A DNA stretch of 64,000 bases from Cheiracanthium punctorium (GCA_038373885.1 JAWZYV010012387.1:242587-306586), one strand, 5' to 3'. Shown: positions 1-13,139, counted from the stretch's first letter. The notes: generated by a model from the sequence alone, not told the origin. Translations and numbers: made by a program.

Positions 1-2500
1 AAAATTCAAACAAATAAATTTAAACAAGAAATGAATTACAAACAAACTGAGCCTAAGACTCATATTTGTTAAATTTTAAAGCGAGAATTTTATAGCTATT
101 TTTTTTTCTTTCAAGAAAAATGGCCACCCTCCCCCTTTACCCTTTTCAACATATACCCTCCTCTGAGGATTATATTCAAAATGTTCTGAAATGGATTTTT
201 AGGTGTTTGTGAGAGTTGTAATTTACAGGAAGAATTTAAAGGATATATTTTTTCTTCTTTGAGATTATGGAAGATATATTAAATGTCAAAAGAGCATTTC
301 AGTCCCCTCTCACCTGTATATTGCGAATTTTGGATAATGCTCTTCAATCTAGCACTTGGGCACAATCTAGCACATGCTAAAAAACTCACATGCCAAAACT
401 TGTATTATTAGATTGAATAGCTTTGGCTAGGCAAAATATTAACATACGAAAAATGGACAGAACTTTCCCTTAGACCTAATATTTAATTTTGTTGACAAAA
501 CAGAACTACTTTTTAGTTACCACTGCATTAAGTACTGTCACACATTATTTTTCCTCAATCTTATTTATTTTATTTATTATTTTTTTGATAATGTGATTTT
601 TTTTCTTCTTTTTAATACGTTCCTGAAAACACTCCCTTCGTTCTAAAATTTAAATTTGATTTTCACAATTAAAAATGTATTATACATTCAATACTTAATT
701 TATAATAAATTTTGTTTGTCCAATGTGTTGTTACACAAATATGATGTACTGCAGACACAATCTAAACCATTTGCTTGCGTATGTTGACAAACCTGTCAAC
801 AAAACCATATAAGCTGAGATTTTTAACAATATCTTAATTAAATGCAAGTAAGAAAATATCTTCTTTTCGATCATGTCGCATCAATAATCACTGAGGTTTA
901 AAACTTGATTTAATGTTGAAAATACACACTCTGTCATATATGCTGCAGTGGTTGTGAAGCAGGTTTTAAGAACTCTTTAAAAAAAAATCTCTTAACTTTT
1001 GAAATTGATTTTAACTTCAGATTTCCATTTTTTCAAATTTATCTTCTGTCGATTTTGCAAATTTGGGAGTAGGGTAAAATTTTAAAGAAGGGGGGGGGGG
1101 TTCCAAAGGGTTTTTGTGAGTGTGGGCAATTTTTTTTTGGGGGGAGGGCACTGCCTCCAGAATTGTAACTCATAATTGCAAACCCCCGGCTAAGTGCCTG
1201 TAACTGCGGGACGTATAATAAACTAATTATTAATAGTAATTTACTAACTTACATATAACATGCTTACACGAATATAAAAGGGGCTGTAGCCCACCCTAGA
1301 AAATCAGGCCAGTTATGCCAATGGGGTGGGAGGGATAAATTTTGTGGTTATAATTTAAATCAATAATAAAACAACAGCATTTAAGAATAATTGTAATCAT
1401 ATTAACCTCTTTACTTCCACAAACAAAACAACTTGTCAAACTTCTGCTCATATTTTGAGCATGAAACAGAACAGAAAAGTTTCAAATGTTTGTAGCATTA
1501 AATTACTGCAAAAACACAACTAATTTTGTTTTCTTCCTTTTGAATGCAAGCACAAAGTAATATAAATAAATGTTTAAAAACACATGTTAAAAAAGGTAGT
1601 ACTTATAAGTTACTTGGTGATTACCAAGTGCTAAGTACATTTTTTACGTATGTTTTTGTAGTTTTTATTTATATTATCTTTTAACACCAGTTTTTTGAGT
1701 GTTTTTCATTAAGCACTAAGTGGTTTAATTAATATTCCAAACCTTATAAATTCATTTTTACGTTAATCACTAGACCCCTTAAAAAGAAAAATCATAATCT
1801 CCATTAGTCTAACTAAAAATACATGAAATGTCAGGAGGATCTCACAATATTATTGTATCTATCTATCTCTCTCTATATATATAATTTCCAAATGGGAAAC
1901 ATTTTATTTCATCTATAAAATCAGTGTAGCAAATTAAATAACTCTGTGTAAAACACAAATTATTTCATGTGTTTTATATACCTTATTGTTATTTAACTGA
2001 ATTTGTCATGCTTTGCTTGGGTGATTACTTAACTACTTTAAATGTATACACAACATTGAAATAAATATTTTTAAACAACTTTTTCAAATTAGCAGAATAT
2101 TGCAATTCCACATCTTTCTCAAGTACAGAATTTGATTACAAGAGTAATGTCAAACAATACAATTTAAGTAATGTCAAACTTTAGCCACTTTAAGCAAAAA
2201 AAAAAAAATATATAAAAATAAAAAATAAATAAAAAAAGAACTACATATAAGCCATAAAAATAAGTGATAAAATAAAAGACATAAATCTGCAGAATAAAGA
2301 ATTAAGCATACTTTTTTCAATTTCGAAGTTAATAATTAATCTACTTCTATTGCATCTCTTTAGATAATTGCGACTGCAACATTAAAAAAAAAAAAAAGAA
2401 ATATATAATATTGAAAGAATAAAATTTGAAATAAATTAAGAGTAAATAAAGACAACGATGTAAAATTATAGAAACAAGATCTCCTAAATAACATAATTCA
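1..2500. other. AT-rich intergenic or intronic DNA, no gene seen
   Basis: No supportable coding region or RNA gene was seen in this stretch. It holds long A and T runs, a G run near 1088-1100, a short TCTC/TA microsatellite near 1858-1882 and A-rich tracts near 2195-2235 and 2383-2400. If the exon call at 2519-2854 is right, this stretch could be the first intron of that minus-strand gene. Confidence 0.6.
1640..1711 (+). repeat. possible Penelope-like 3'-end remnant
   Basis: This stretch resembles the last ~65 bp of the Penelope-like element found at 18785-18855 and 26237-26302. The shared pieces are a TTTTTTAC start, a GTTTTTTATTTA-like tract, the phrase AACACCAGT and then TTTTGAGTGTTTTT. 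No ribozyme or coding sequence lies next to it. It could be a severely truncated copy. The tract is T-rich, so chance similarity is possible. Confidence 0.35.
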
Positions 2501-2518
2501 TTTTTAAACATTACTTAC

Positions 2519-2854
2519 TAAACGCAGGATCATTATACGTATCGTCCAAATATAAACAAATGAAACGGTGGTGAAAATAAGAGACTTATTCATTTTAATG
2601 AACGGATTAAACTGATCAACTTGGTGGTGAATGTTTTTATTGGCTAATTTCTGCATACAAATCCGAAATATCCAATAAAATGCTGCATAGCTCTTGGCGA
2701 TTGTCTTATTTTCGCCACCGAGATCAACTCCATAGAATGGGAACCATACTAAAAACATAACCCAGTTTCCGCCTGGTTGCTGTGGCAACGAAGGGGGGAA
2801 CTCCAGTAAAGGGGGAAAAACGGTGGTGAAAATAGTCGCTGCCATAAACTGCAT
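2519..2854 (-). CDS. candidate first coding exon of an unrecognised membrane protein gene
   Basis: This open stretch is 112 codons from ATG (2854) to a strong donor, A|GTAAGT, with GT at 2518-2517. The intron would be phase 0. Read through the donor, the frame ends four codons later. The peptide is hydrophobic in two places: an early Phe/Trp/Tyr-rich segment (about residues 30-45, containing FLVWFPFYG) and a C-terminal segment (about residues 88-110), which looks like a membrane span. I do not recognise the family. The upstream DNA is less AT-rich and was hit by a SINE (2935-3143). Alternatives are a chance ORF or a transposon exon. An ATG, a long open frame, amino-acid complexity above the local background and a good donor favour a real exon. 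Confidence 0.4.
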
Positions 2855-2934
2855 GTAATCTGAGGAGGTTTATTTGGTTTTTTGGATTACGAACGCAACC
2901 CCACTGCGAAGAATGTAAACAAACTGCAGAATAG

Positions 2935-3143
2935 GAGTTTGAGTTTGAGTTTGAAAGACACAGTTTTTCGAGATCTATAGCACTTTTTTTATAGCTGTCA
3001 TCTCAGTTGCTCATAAGTACACAATCATATTTATTTATATCAAAGTACAATTGACAATTTTACATCCACGCCCGAAACCAGGAGTCGAACCCGGGCCCAA
3101 AGGATGGTAGTAGGGCGCGCTAGCCACTACACCGCCTGGGCGG
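2935..3143 (-). mobile_element. tRNA-derived SINE with 11-bp target-site duplication
   Basis: On the minus strand the right end begins with a tRNA-like head. It carries a pol III A box (GTGTAGTGGCTAGC, about 3119-3133) and a near-perfect B box (GGTTCGACTCC, 3081-3091). The left end is a short tandem tail of CAAACT units. An exact 11-bp direct repeat, CTGCAGAATAG, flanks it at 2924-2934 and 3144-3154, so both ends are well defined. The tRNA-like part is fused to an unrelated tail, so this is a retroposon and not a tRNA gene. Confidence 0.85.
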
Positions 3144-4118
3144 CTGCAGAATAGCAAGCAACAGGCGTTTCAGTTTAGACAACAATCCACGACTGTGCGC
3201 GAAAGAATGTACATTATTTGCAACTAATTAAACTCTAATTGCAATATTAGATATTGTTTCTAGTTTAGGATTGTGATATTTTTTCATGATTTTTAAATAT
3301 ATGGATAATTTGTCTCCAATGTAATTTGAAGCTATGACTATGACTAAATAAGTTTATCCTTAGATTGACATGAATTTTAGTGATGCTTTCTATGGATAAC
3401 ACTTTCTGGTGTGGTTTTTGTTATTAAATGTGCATATAAAATGCATTAGAATAAATCAATTAAATACATGAAATAATTTGTTTAATTATTTTTTAAAAAC
3501 ATATTTTGATTAAAAAGTCCATTTATACATTGTTTACAGAACTACTTTTGTACCAGTGGTTGGTTTATTAAAAAAATAATAATAAATAAATAAAACAGGA
3601 AGGTTCTTATGTTGAAACTGGCATGTGATGTGTTAATGTATGATTACTTATTGTTGCTTATGCTAAAATATATATATATATATACAGGGCTGGGGAGTAG
3701 CGCGCTACAAGTAGCGAAACTACAGTAGTCGCTACTTTTTTTAGTAGTTTGTAGTGTAGCGCGCTACAAAAAATTAGTAGTTTGTAGCGCGTTTTGGAAG
3801 CTACTTTTGCCGCGTCATCAATTCCGGTGATTGATCTCATGGTGCAAATTCTCTTTCTTATGACACCAAGCATGGAATTGATGCTTGAAAGAATACCCAA
3901 TCCCACCCCCGCCCCTCCCAGGGTATCTATGTGTGGCCCGTGCCCCCCGGGATTCTATGGGGGCACACGCGCACGAGTGAGGGCTGGGGGGGTTTCCTGC
4001 CTGAAGCCTGACCTTGTACATCTTTTTTCTTTTTATCGTTCTCAGTATTATTTGTAGAGTCACCAATCTGCTATATAGAGGACAAAAAAAAAAGAAGGAA
4101 AGAGAATCCAAAGTTGAT

Positions 4119-5244
4119 CATACTTAGATGGGGCCTCGGGGTACTGCGTTACTTGTAGGCAAAGGCGCACCCATGGAGGGGCTATGGGGGCTAAAGCTCC
4201 CCTAAAACTGGAGAGTTAGATCTGAAAACCTTTAAAAATTAAAAAATATCATTAATGAATTAAAATATTTTATTATTAAAAATTATCTTAACTATTTCTA
4301 AAATATTTTTTTACCAAAGAAAAAAAAGAGACGTTGGTTTTTAAGTAAATACTTACAGTCAGTGCATGAAATACAGTTAAACTCTATTACAACGTCAGTG
4401 AAAAAGTCAGGTATTTATTTATGACTCTATAACGAGTTACGCTGATAGTGGACTTGTGTTCTATGGACGTGTGATACAGAATATTTTGACGTTATAAGGG
4501 GATTATTACTATAATCGAGGTCACTATAACCAAGTTCATCAATATTTGAAGTCTTAGCCCCTCCTAAACTAAAATCTTGGGTGCGCCACTGCTTCCGGGC
4601 CCCCTTTATTATACCATACCAAGCATTTTAACATATTTTCAGAGTCTCATTATCACACGAACGCGCGGGCAATAGCCCGGAGCCCCTGATTAAAATAGAG
4701 GCCTCGCAAATCTCTCAATTTATTGTACATTAAATTTATATATGCTGCAATAATAATTTTTGTTAAGCTAAAGTTCCTTTATGATATCTATATCATAATT
4801 GAGTAACAATAAAAAGGCTTCGAGACTTATATTTTCCGTTCTTCTAACTCAATGATAATGGTTTCTAAGACTAGATTAATAAAATAGAAATTAAAGGCGT
4901 TTTTGAAAACTTATGGCCATATGTACTTATCATAAAATATCCGTTAGTTAGCATTTATATATATATAAAGAAAAGAAAATTTTCTGGCAGGCCAGGCGGA
5001 ACTTGGCGTACACATACGCTAATAATATAAATGAATTTTAAAAAATATTAAAATCAATTTTAAATGCATAGTCTTGTTCTAAATGCGTATAAATACATGG
5101 GTAATTTTTAATTGAATTTTAGAATTATTTAAAAAAAAATTTTTTTATGCTGGGAAAATAGAAAACAATCAAAAATAAGTTAAATACCTGTCATAGTACA
5201 GAGGCCCAAAATAACCTCTTGCCCCGGGGCCCCATCTAAGTATG
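4119..5244. mobile_element. possible TIR element with GGGGCC ends
   Basis: CATACTTAGATGGGGCC at 4119-4135 is matched by its exact reverse complement at 5228-5244, with CCGGGG-like sequence continuing inward on both sides. No clean target duplication was found, so the true ends may lie a few bases outside. The interior holds the smaller hAT-like MITE at 4160-4591 and otherwise AT-rich DNA without ORFs. Confidence 0.5.
4160..4591. mobile_element. hAT-like MITE, GGCGCACCCA ends
   Basis: The left end is CAAAGGCGCACCCATGGAGG. The right end read inward is CAGTGGCGCACCCAAG. Both are followed inward by AGGGGCTA-like sequence. The flanks CTTGTAGG and CTTCCGGG could be a worn 8-bp duplication. There is no coding sequence. 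Confidence 0.55.
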
Positions 5245-5428
5245 ACCAGGATCTCCAATTTTTGACCGGTATTGCGTTTTTGCAACAGAAAACATTTTCA
5301 AAAATTCCAACATTGAATTTTAAAAAATTACGTACATATACTTCAGCAAGATTATATAACCAAGAATATTTTTTATTTTAATATTTTATCCATTTATATT
5401 ATTAACATTATGGACATTAAGTCTGGGG

Positions 5429-5694
5429 TGAGGGCCGTATTTAGGGGAGGGCAACCGGAGCTGCAGCTCCAGGTCCTCCACAAGAGAGGAGGCCCCCACA
5501 ATAGACATCTTTACATAAAATTTCATAACGAATATCGAACTCTAAAATCCAATCCTGGACTTCTAGGCTATGAGTTAACGGCGAACCCACTTCGCCACAC
5601 TTGTCTTCGAAAAAATTCTTAACTTGTCTGAGAAATAATTAGGGGCCACCACTCCTTTTTTGCCCCAGGGCGTCCACACCTCTAAATCCGGCAC
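5429..5694. mobile_element. hAT-like MITE, worn ends
   Basis: The ends contain GGGCCGTATTTAGGGG on the left and, read inward from the right, AGTGCCGGATTTAGAGG. The flanks GTCTGGGG (5421-5428) and GTCTGGGA (5695-5702) match at 7 of 8 bases, which suggests an 8-bp duplication. A tRNA-like segment lies inside (about 5540-5605, minus). Confidence 0.55.
5540..5605 (-). repeat. degenerate tRNA-like segment, probable SINE head
   Basis: On the minus strand TGGCGAAGTGGG fits a pol III A box. A worn B-box-like AGGATTGGATTTT follows about 40 bases on. The arms do not pair well enough for a working tRNA, so I read it as a relic of a tRNA-derived SINE inside the MITE at 5429-5694. Confidence 0.4.
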
Positions 5695-8600
5695 TGTCTG
5701 GGATGTTTATCTCTATAAGGCGCTCAAGTTTAGCGTGCTAGAAAATTTTCCTGGACCGACAAAAAATTTGTAATTTTCTTTCTTCTTTAAAACATAAAAC
5801 ACAAGACACTGGTACTCGATGTTAAAAATGGCATTTCAATTTACTGTAAATCGTGTTCGCCATTTGAAAAATTTCTCCCAGTTGATCTAGTGATGGACAA
5901 CAATACAACAATAACTGTTACAGAGGAAATTGTTTCATCTTGATTATTATTATTATTATTATTTCAGTATATATGAATTTTTATTCTATATTATTGGGAT
6001 ATTTGGGGACGCGGGCTATCCCCCCCCCCCTTGTTAGTGTGGTAATCTGGGAATGCCAGAGAGAAATCATAATCAGAACAGCTTGCATTTGCATTGATGT
6101 CTCTAGTGTGACTGAGTGTGTAAAAGAAAAAGTAGCTGCATTTAACTTCATATTAAGCCAAGGCCAGTTGGCGGATCCAGAGGGGGCATGTGCACTTCCC
6201 AGATGAATCAAGTTTAGACCATAAAAATTGATTTATTTTGAAAAATAATGTATGTAAGGTTTGAGTTTTTGAAATATCTATTTCTGTGCATAAAAGTAAG
6301 CATTTTTTGCTTTTGAAAAGGAATTTTGCATATCTTTAAATAGCATGCTTTTGTGACATCATTAACTTTCTTTTTTCTTCTTTTTTTGCACCCCTAAATA
6401 CAGTGTAGTGTCCACTTGCCCACTGTTGAGTGTCCAGCATTCCGTGAACTCGATATCCTTCCAAAGCTGGAAAGCTCGATAAGCTTCCAAAGCTCGCAAT
6501 TAGCGAGCGCCCCTCACCCTATCCCCTCTCACAGAATTCAAAGGAATTGTGTGAGAGGGGATTCTTGAATTCTGTGGGAAGGACTTGCAGGGGGCAATAC
6601 AGCTTCGTTTTACAACTTCCTGGTTTACACCAGCCCAGAAAATTACTGAGAAAGCAATGAAAAGGAAGAAAAACTCCAATTATACCCCTTGAACCTGACC
6701 CTATAATGAATTGTCTACTTTGTTGGTTTATCGTGGGTGGTCTAAATTCGTTCTCAAACGTAAACTGCTCACCCATTTATAGTTGTCTTTTTTGGGGGGA
6801 GTTACATTGCGTTCAAATTTTCATTTTAACTAGGTTAATGTGACTTGTAAATATATAATTTTGTGAATAGTGTTTAAGTTTCTATATTCTATGTATGTTT
6901 AATTAAATGTTTAAATTTTATTTAATGAATACAATTACCAAAATGGGCCTAAATCAAAAAACCGAAGGTATGTTTAACTTATGTGTATATTTTTTTCTCT
7001 TTCTTAAATGTAATATAAAACCAAAAATAATTGAACAGTATGCAAGATATTACAAAAATTAGTTTTATGCGTGATTCCCCCCCCCCCCAGTCCACGAATC
7101 TCGATGAAAGTGAAAGTTTATTTTTGTAATAGTTATAGTATTTTACGATCTCAAAGAAAACAGCAACAATAAGAATACGAGTTTTGTTTTGAAATATAAG
7201 TAACCGGATTATCTAAATATAAATTTAATGATTTTTTGAAAATCGCCTTTTCCCAAAGGGAGACAGTGGGCAAAACGGGTATTTCACAAATTTTTAATAT
7301 TGATTTCATATCTCAAACTAAAAAAACAGACATTCACAGGATTTTTGTTTGAAAATATAAAAAAAACAGGAAAAGCGGGGAATCTTGCGTATCTTACAAA
7401 AAAAACAAACAGATATTAAGATTTTTTGTTTTAAAATGTAACAAAACGGAAAACCTAAAGAAAAATTTAAGGATTTTTTAAAGATTGCCTCCCCAAGGGA
7501 TGCTGCACTGGGGGAGGGGGGGGGGATGTTTTTTACATATATATTTAACATATCCTTTGTATGAAAATACAACAAAAAAGAATATCTAAAAAGAAATTTT
7601 AGGAAGGGGAGGGGATAGCAAGTTGGCAAAACAAAGGAAAACAAATGAAGCGTAAGATTTTTATTTTTATTTTGCTTTAAAATGTAATAAACAAGAACGT
7701 CTGAAAAATATTAAGATTTTTTTGTCGCCCTGATGGGGGAGAGGAGGGAGCCAAAACATGTTTTTCAAATATCCTTCATATCTCAAAGAAAAAAAAAAGC
7801 AGATATTCTTTATTTGTTAATGAAATATTTAGATTAGTTAAAATATGTGTTAATTTTAAAAAAAAGTTTTGCTATGTCACTTTCTTCAAACATTCAACTA
7901 TCAATATACGTCAAAAAATAGTAAGGCTGTCTCAGCCCCCCCCCCCCCCAGAATATACATTTTGTATGGCAAAATTATTACATACGTATCTCTAAACGAC
8001 ACATTTAGTGACGTAAGCTGTCCTTCCTTCGCAAATAAATAAATCATTAGCTTTTAAAATGAAATGTCGTTAATTTAAATATACAAGTACAACGTTGTGC
8101 TCTTACCAATACATAGGAACTAAATTAATTTGGCAAGCCGTTACGTGATCTTCCTTCTTGACACAATGACACTCTCAATTATTGAATCGTTTCTTTATAC
8201 AACTAGTCCCACCAGTGGCGTATGAAGACTTCCTTCAAGGGGGGGGGGGTTATAGACATAACTTTGTATTAAAATGCGTAATATTTAAGCTAAAAAATGA
8301 AAATTTATGGGTATTTTGTTAAAAAATCCAATTATTTTTTATTTATTTGTTTTTAACTTTTGGTTCTCATGATTTTTCTCATGCTTTCAGCGCTCACTTT
8401 CTCAATTTATTTTTATCATAGAGGTATTAAAACTGAATTAGTTTCAACAATACTTCAATAATTAGCAGTAGTTGTCAGTAGCGTATATATAGGCTTCCAT
8501 TTCGAGGTGAGGGGGACGATTCGGTATTCTAAACTTTATTGTTCTAAAGTTAAAAGAAATGTTTCGAAATAGCTCCTTTTTAATAATTGCTTTACATTTC

Positions 8601-9229
8601 TTGAGGGGGCCCGCCGCCCTCCTCAAACACTCCCCTGGTAAATATTTATTAGGGCAATAGTTTTTTTCTAATTAAGATACCAATAGTTTTCTCTAATAAG
8701 GATATAAATATCCTTAAATATGAATTTAATGCAAACTGAATCTGTTAGCAAAATTTGTCTCTTAAAAGTAGTGAAAAAGTAGCGAAGTAGCGACTACATT
8801 TCAAAAGTAGTGTAGCTAACTACATTTTTCAAAAAGTAGTTGTAGTTAGCTACATTTTTTCGGAAAGTAGCGGTAGTTGTAATTCGCTACAAAAAAAAAG
8901 TAGTTTTTCCCACCACTGTATATATATAGAATCTACTTTTTTAAAATCACTAAACTTGGCTACCAGCCTTTTTATTCTTTTGCAGTATTCTAAATTAGGT
9001 ATGGACTGGAACTTTAATAGAAAAAACACATTTATTCAAGATATTTAACTGACACTCTCTTTTATTTCACCTTCTTATCTCAATTCTTTCTGTTGTTTCT
9101 TTGACTTTGTGAAATCAAGGCTATACTGTTGTTGTTCTCGTGTCCATGGACAGATGATTAAATGGTTAAACTGTACTTCGTTAAAATAAATCCTTATTCT
9201 TTTACCTAAAACTATTTCCACTCTGTTCT

Positions 9230-11520
9230 GCGTGGAGCTGATATTAGGATTAGAAATTATTCTGAAGATTTTTAGATTTTTTGTTACTTACGTATTATCC
9301 TGGTGGTCATTTCCGACAAAGTATTTTTTCATCAAATGTGCTGGAAACTGTTGCCAATCGTATTCGAAACCATTAATAATTTCATGTGATCGGCATTTAT
9401 CTTGGCGAGAAATCGCTTGTCTTGTTTGAGTGCCGGAATAATACGCCAGTAGCAATTTTTCTATGAATACTGTTCTTATCTGCTGTTTAGATTCAAGAAC
9501 CTAAATCATTTTATGCAGCCAAATATTGTCAAATATGATGCTTTTTTTTTCTTTCATTTTTTTTGTAAATAACTTCTAAAGTAATTTAAATTGGCTGACT
9601 GACATCTGATTTTTTTAATATCTCTCGCTTGCATGTAGTCTGGTTCCTGTGTAAATTATGTGAAAACATATTTTCAAGTAACACTGTAATTTACGATGTT
9701 GAAAAAAAATTCTCTTACATACAATCATCATGGAAGAATATAACTGTAAAAATCTATATACTACTCCTTTTATTATGATTGTTTTTTTTTTTTATATCAA
9801 ATCATTGAACTAATAAATCTGATATGGACACCACATGACTTCCTTGTACCTCTATTAAACCAGAAATATTTTCGGGGCACTTCATCTAAACTTATTTCAT
9901 TTGAAAGAGACAAAATACTGCAATTCTAAAGTTTACCGCCAAGCTGAGTTCAATTTTAAAGATTTGTTTCACTTAATTGGGCAATATTTTGACAAAAGCC
10001 AATAAGCTTGCGATAGCGAGATTTCAGTCACAGCTGAAACAGTTATTCATCACAGATTTTTAATGAAATGAAGGTATCTATAGACCCTTAATATATTTTA
10101 AGTCTTTTGGGTGACCCTGTAAATAAATTACTCAGTCCACAGCAATCAAAAGCACAGTTAGATGTTACAATAGTTCTAAATACAAAATTTCAACATTCTA
10201 CGGTTAAAAGTTTTAGAGTCATGCAAAATGCATAATTATTTTTGGTGTTAAATTAGCGATATTTTGGCAAAACTCAACACGGTGGATGACAAATAGCGAG
10301 ATTCTGTGCATGGACCAAACAATGAACGACTACAGACATAATATATTGAAGACAGTGGCGTAGCCAGGGGTTGGGGGGGGAATAAGGGATCACAACACAC
10401 ACACCCTGAAATTTTTGCAATACAAAATGTATATTCTTCACTCCCTCACCACACACATGTATACATATATGTGAGTTACAATAGTAACCCCTCCCATGAA
10501 AAATTTCTGGCTACGCCACTATTTGAAGATGTCTATAGACATTAATGTATTGGAATTCTGGTAGTTGCATATTATCCTGATAGACATCCGTGCCAAATTA
10601 TTTTTTCGGAAAATGTGCTGGCAAACTGTAGCCAATTGTATTCGGAACCATCATGATTTCATGCAACCTGGATTTATCAAAGCGAAAAATCGCTCGTCTT
10701 GGCAGACTGCAAGGATACATGCACGTACCAAAATTCTTTAGGGTGGTCCTGTAAATAAACTCTCCAGTAGATTGGAATAAAAAATCTAGGTGTACAACTA
10801 GATGTTACAACAATCTTATATATAAAATCTCAGCAATCTACGACTAATAGTTTTTGAGATATGCAAATTAAATATATACATATATACACCAAAAGTTGCC
10901 AAGTTTGGTGACTTTTAATGCAGTTTTTGAGGGAGGTGGCTGAATGTCACCGGACCATTATCCAACCATATGGTAAGATGTTATTCTGCTTGAAATGAAT
11001 GAATGTTTCTAAAACTGCCATTGGCTGTAATTTGTTGGAATTTTTCTGAGTGCTCCTGTAGAACTGTAAATGATAAAGATACCATTTTTGATGGCAAGAT
11101 TCATTTTGTAATCCTTAACAACATATATCACTTTTGATTCATTTGAAATAACTTAATATCTCTAAATTACACTTTAATGAATTTCTGCCCATAAAGCATA
11201 ATGTATGGATGTAGATGTTACAACAATCCTAAATATAAAATTTCAACATTGTACGACTCATAGTTTTTAAGATATGTGAGTTACCTACATACACACGTAC
11301 GTACAGGCGCCAGGAAACACTGATCAAAATGGTCTAGCTGTCAGTCAGAATGCTTGTACATGAATTTATATGAACATACATACATGTGTACAATGAGATG
11401 TCAAGCAAAAACTCAGTAAATTTAGAGGTAGTCAAAATCTGGATACCGAATTCTTTTTGCGATCACATTATTTCTTTGTACGTCATACAAGGAAGTAAAA
11501 ATATTAGTGTTTATAAATTG
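9230..11520. repeat. decayed dispersed-repeat cluster, possible LINE 3'-UTR copies
   Basis: Two related blocks (9240-9430 and 10565-10730) share phrases such as TATTATCCTG and AAATGTGCTGG. Three other related blocks (about 10150-10225, 10785-10870 and 11205-11285) share AGATGTTACAA, then TATAAAATTTCAAC-like sequence, then GTTTT(T/A)GAGAT-like sequence. The last block runs into ATACATAC-type microsatellite and a phrase close to TTTGCGATCACA near 11455. They read like repeated, truncated copies of one retroelement tail. No ORF survives. Confidence 0.45.
10353..10521. mobile_element. hAT MITE, GGCGTAGCCAGG family
   Basis: The left end is CAGTGGCGTAGCCAGG. The right end read inward is TAGTGGCGTAGCCAGA. 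The flanks ATTGAAGA (10345-10352) and TTTGAAGA (10522-10529) match at 7 of 8 bases. It belongs to the same terminal family as the elements at 20427-25061, 37356-37459 and 47403-47572. Confidence 0.8.
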
Positions 11521-11689
11521 TATAGACACACACACACGTACAGTGCCCCTAGAAAGTGATAACATGCTTTAATTCTTTCTATTAAAGATAATTAGGCAGT
11601 GTGAATTGAATAAATGTTTAAAATAAGGTTAAAAAAAAAGACTATGTTAAGAGAAAATTCCTCTTGTTAATTTTCACAGAGTTACACTT

Positions 11690-12240
11690 TTTAAAATTTC
11701 TTAGAACTACCTTACAAAAAAATTCCTAGAAAATAAAATGTACCCCATGCACAAATGAGGTGATGTACAAAATTTCAGCCTTTCATCATATAACGTCTTA
11801 AGGAATATCTATAAACAAAGGTGACTGGGGTCTATACTTGAATTTGAATGTAAAATATTCTTTCATAATATCTGTATGACCCTTAAAATGTGATTGTGAT
11901 TTTTTTCCTTTCAAGAGCTACTGAAAATTGGTTTAAGTCAGTACTCATTATCTTCATACCTTTGACACTTTTCAGGATATAATTCTCAAATTTTGTACAT
12001 CACCTCATCAGAATATGGAGCACATTTTACTGATTGGGGATATTTTTGTATGCGGGTTATATACAAAAAGTGTAACTTTTTGGAAATTAATGAAAGAAAT
12101 TTTTCAATGAGAAAACATTTAATTGCTCCAGGGCTAGCGGCAATTTCTAGCAAAAAAAGGTGCCGGAGCCTTAATATTCTTATGTTAATACTCAGTAGCG
12201 AACTGCAAACCCCTGCAATATGGGGTTGGTAGCACATTTA
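11690..12240. repeat. imperfect inverted repeat
   Basis: GAGGTGATGTACAAAATTT near 11758 returns as its reverse complement near 11990-12006. Further outward, GTTACACTTTTT near 11681 is matched by its complement near 12068. The arms are roughly 200-300 bp and moderately diverged. Reading frames in both directions here are shadows of this palindrome. It may be an old foldback-type element. No target duplication was found. Confidence 0.45.
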
Positions 12241-12249
12241 ATTAAAATA

Positions 12250-13130
12250 ACGATAATTTAAAGATTTTCCCATATAATAATTATTTCACAGAACAGTGAT
12301 ATAAAATTAAATAGTCGGAAATTAGCAGGAAGAAATATAAACATTATACAGAAAACACCCAAATTCTGGTGGTCTCAGGACTCTCAAATCTGGTCGAGGT
12401 GAAGCGAATATGATTTGTCTTGTCTGCTAAAATCAGTTTGTGCTTGAAAAGGGGAAAATTTATGAATTAATGTACTAGTGTTGGGCTTCGGAGCAAAGTA
12501 TTCATGAGCTTTGCTGGGTTTTGCCTAATATGTAAAAATTCACCCAGAAAAAAGAAATACAGGGTCAGAGTTCCAGCTTTTGATTTCTGTTCTGATTCTA
12601 ACTTGAAACAAAATTCAAAAATGTAATTGTAGAATTGTTTAGTACAGTTTTATGAGCTAACATTGCGAAACAGAAATGTTTTCCATCTTATAATGAAAAG
12701 GCAGAAGCTTTATGTAACATAATGGAATTATAAATTTACATTTTGCACTCATGTTTGCTGTCAATTTAAATAATTATGCAACTAAGTAAAGATTACATTA
12801 ATTGGTCTACGTCTTTAATTTAGTTGATTTATTGGATTATTTTTTTAATTCATATTCATACGTATTAGATTAATTACATGTACAAATATGTTATGCGATG
12901 CATATGTTACACTTTTTTTATTAATGGGATAACTGGTCTTATTTTGCAGGCATTTACATATTTAAAAGAACACTATGATAAATAATAACAAGCAGTACAT
13001 TTATTTTTTATAAAAGATAAAAAGCAATCTGAATATATCGTAATAGGAATTTAAATAAACACTTCTTTAATATAAATATTAATGGAATTTCATGTTTTCT
13101 AGGGCATAGAGAATATCCGATGAATTATAA
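12250..13130. other. AT-rich DNA, nothing recognised
   Basis: I see no gene, tRNA, clear TIR pair or tandem repeat in this stretch. Confidence 0.5.
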
Positions 13131-13139
13131 TTCAAAAAC

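Larger units (their letters stand above)
3685..8918. mobile_element. hAT-like non-autonomous element, 5.2 kb, with GTAGC subterminal repeats
   Basis: The left end is CAGGGCTGGGGAGTAGCG. The right end read inward is CAGTGGTGGGAAAAACTAC. Both ends are followed inward by many copies of an AGTAGCGACTAC-like motif (3700-3810 and 8765-8900), a typical subterminal-repeat design. TATATATA lies on both sides (3677-3684 and 8919-8926), which fits an 8-bp hAT duplication but is weak because the site is itself a TA repeat. No transposase ORF was seen. The interior holds other MITEs (4160-4591, 5429-5694), a TIR pair (4119-5244) and decayed G-rich insert ends. Between about 5700 and 8760 I see no gene. 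Confidence 0.7.

Noticed and set aside
3060..3143. Functional tRNA gene on the minus strand
   Set aside because: The pol III boxes are good, but the unit has a SINE tail and an 11-bp target duplication, so it is a retroposon.
6166..6215. CAGTTGGCGGATCCAGAGGG as a hAT-like element start
   Set aside because: It looks like a terminus, but no partner end or duplication was found nearby, so no element was called.
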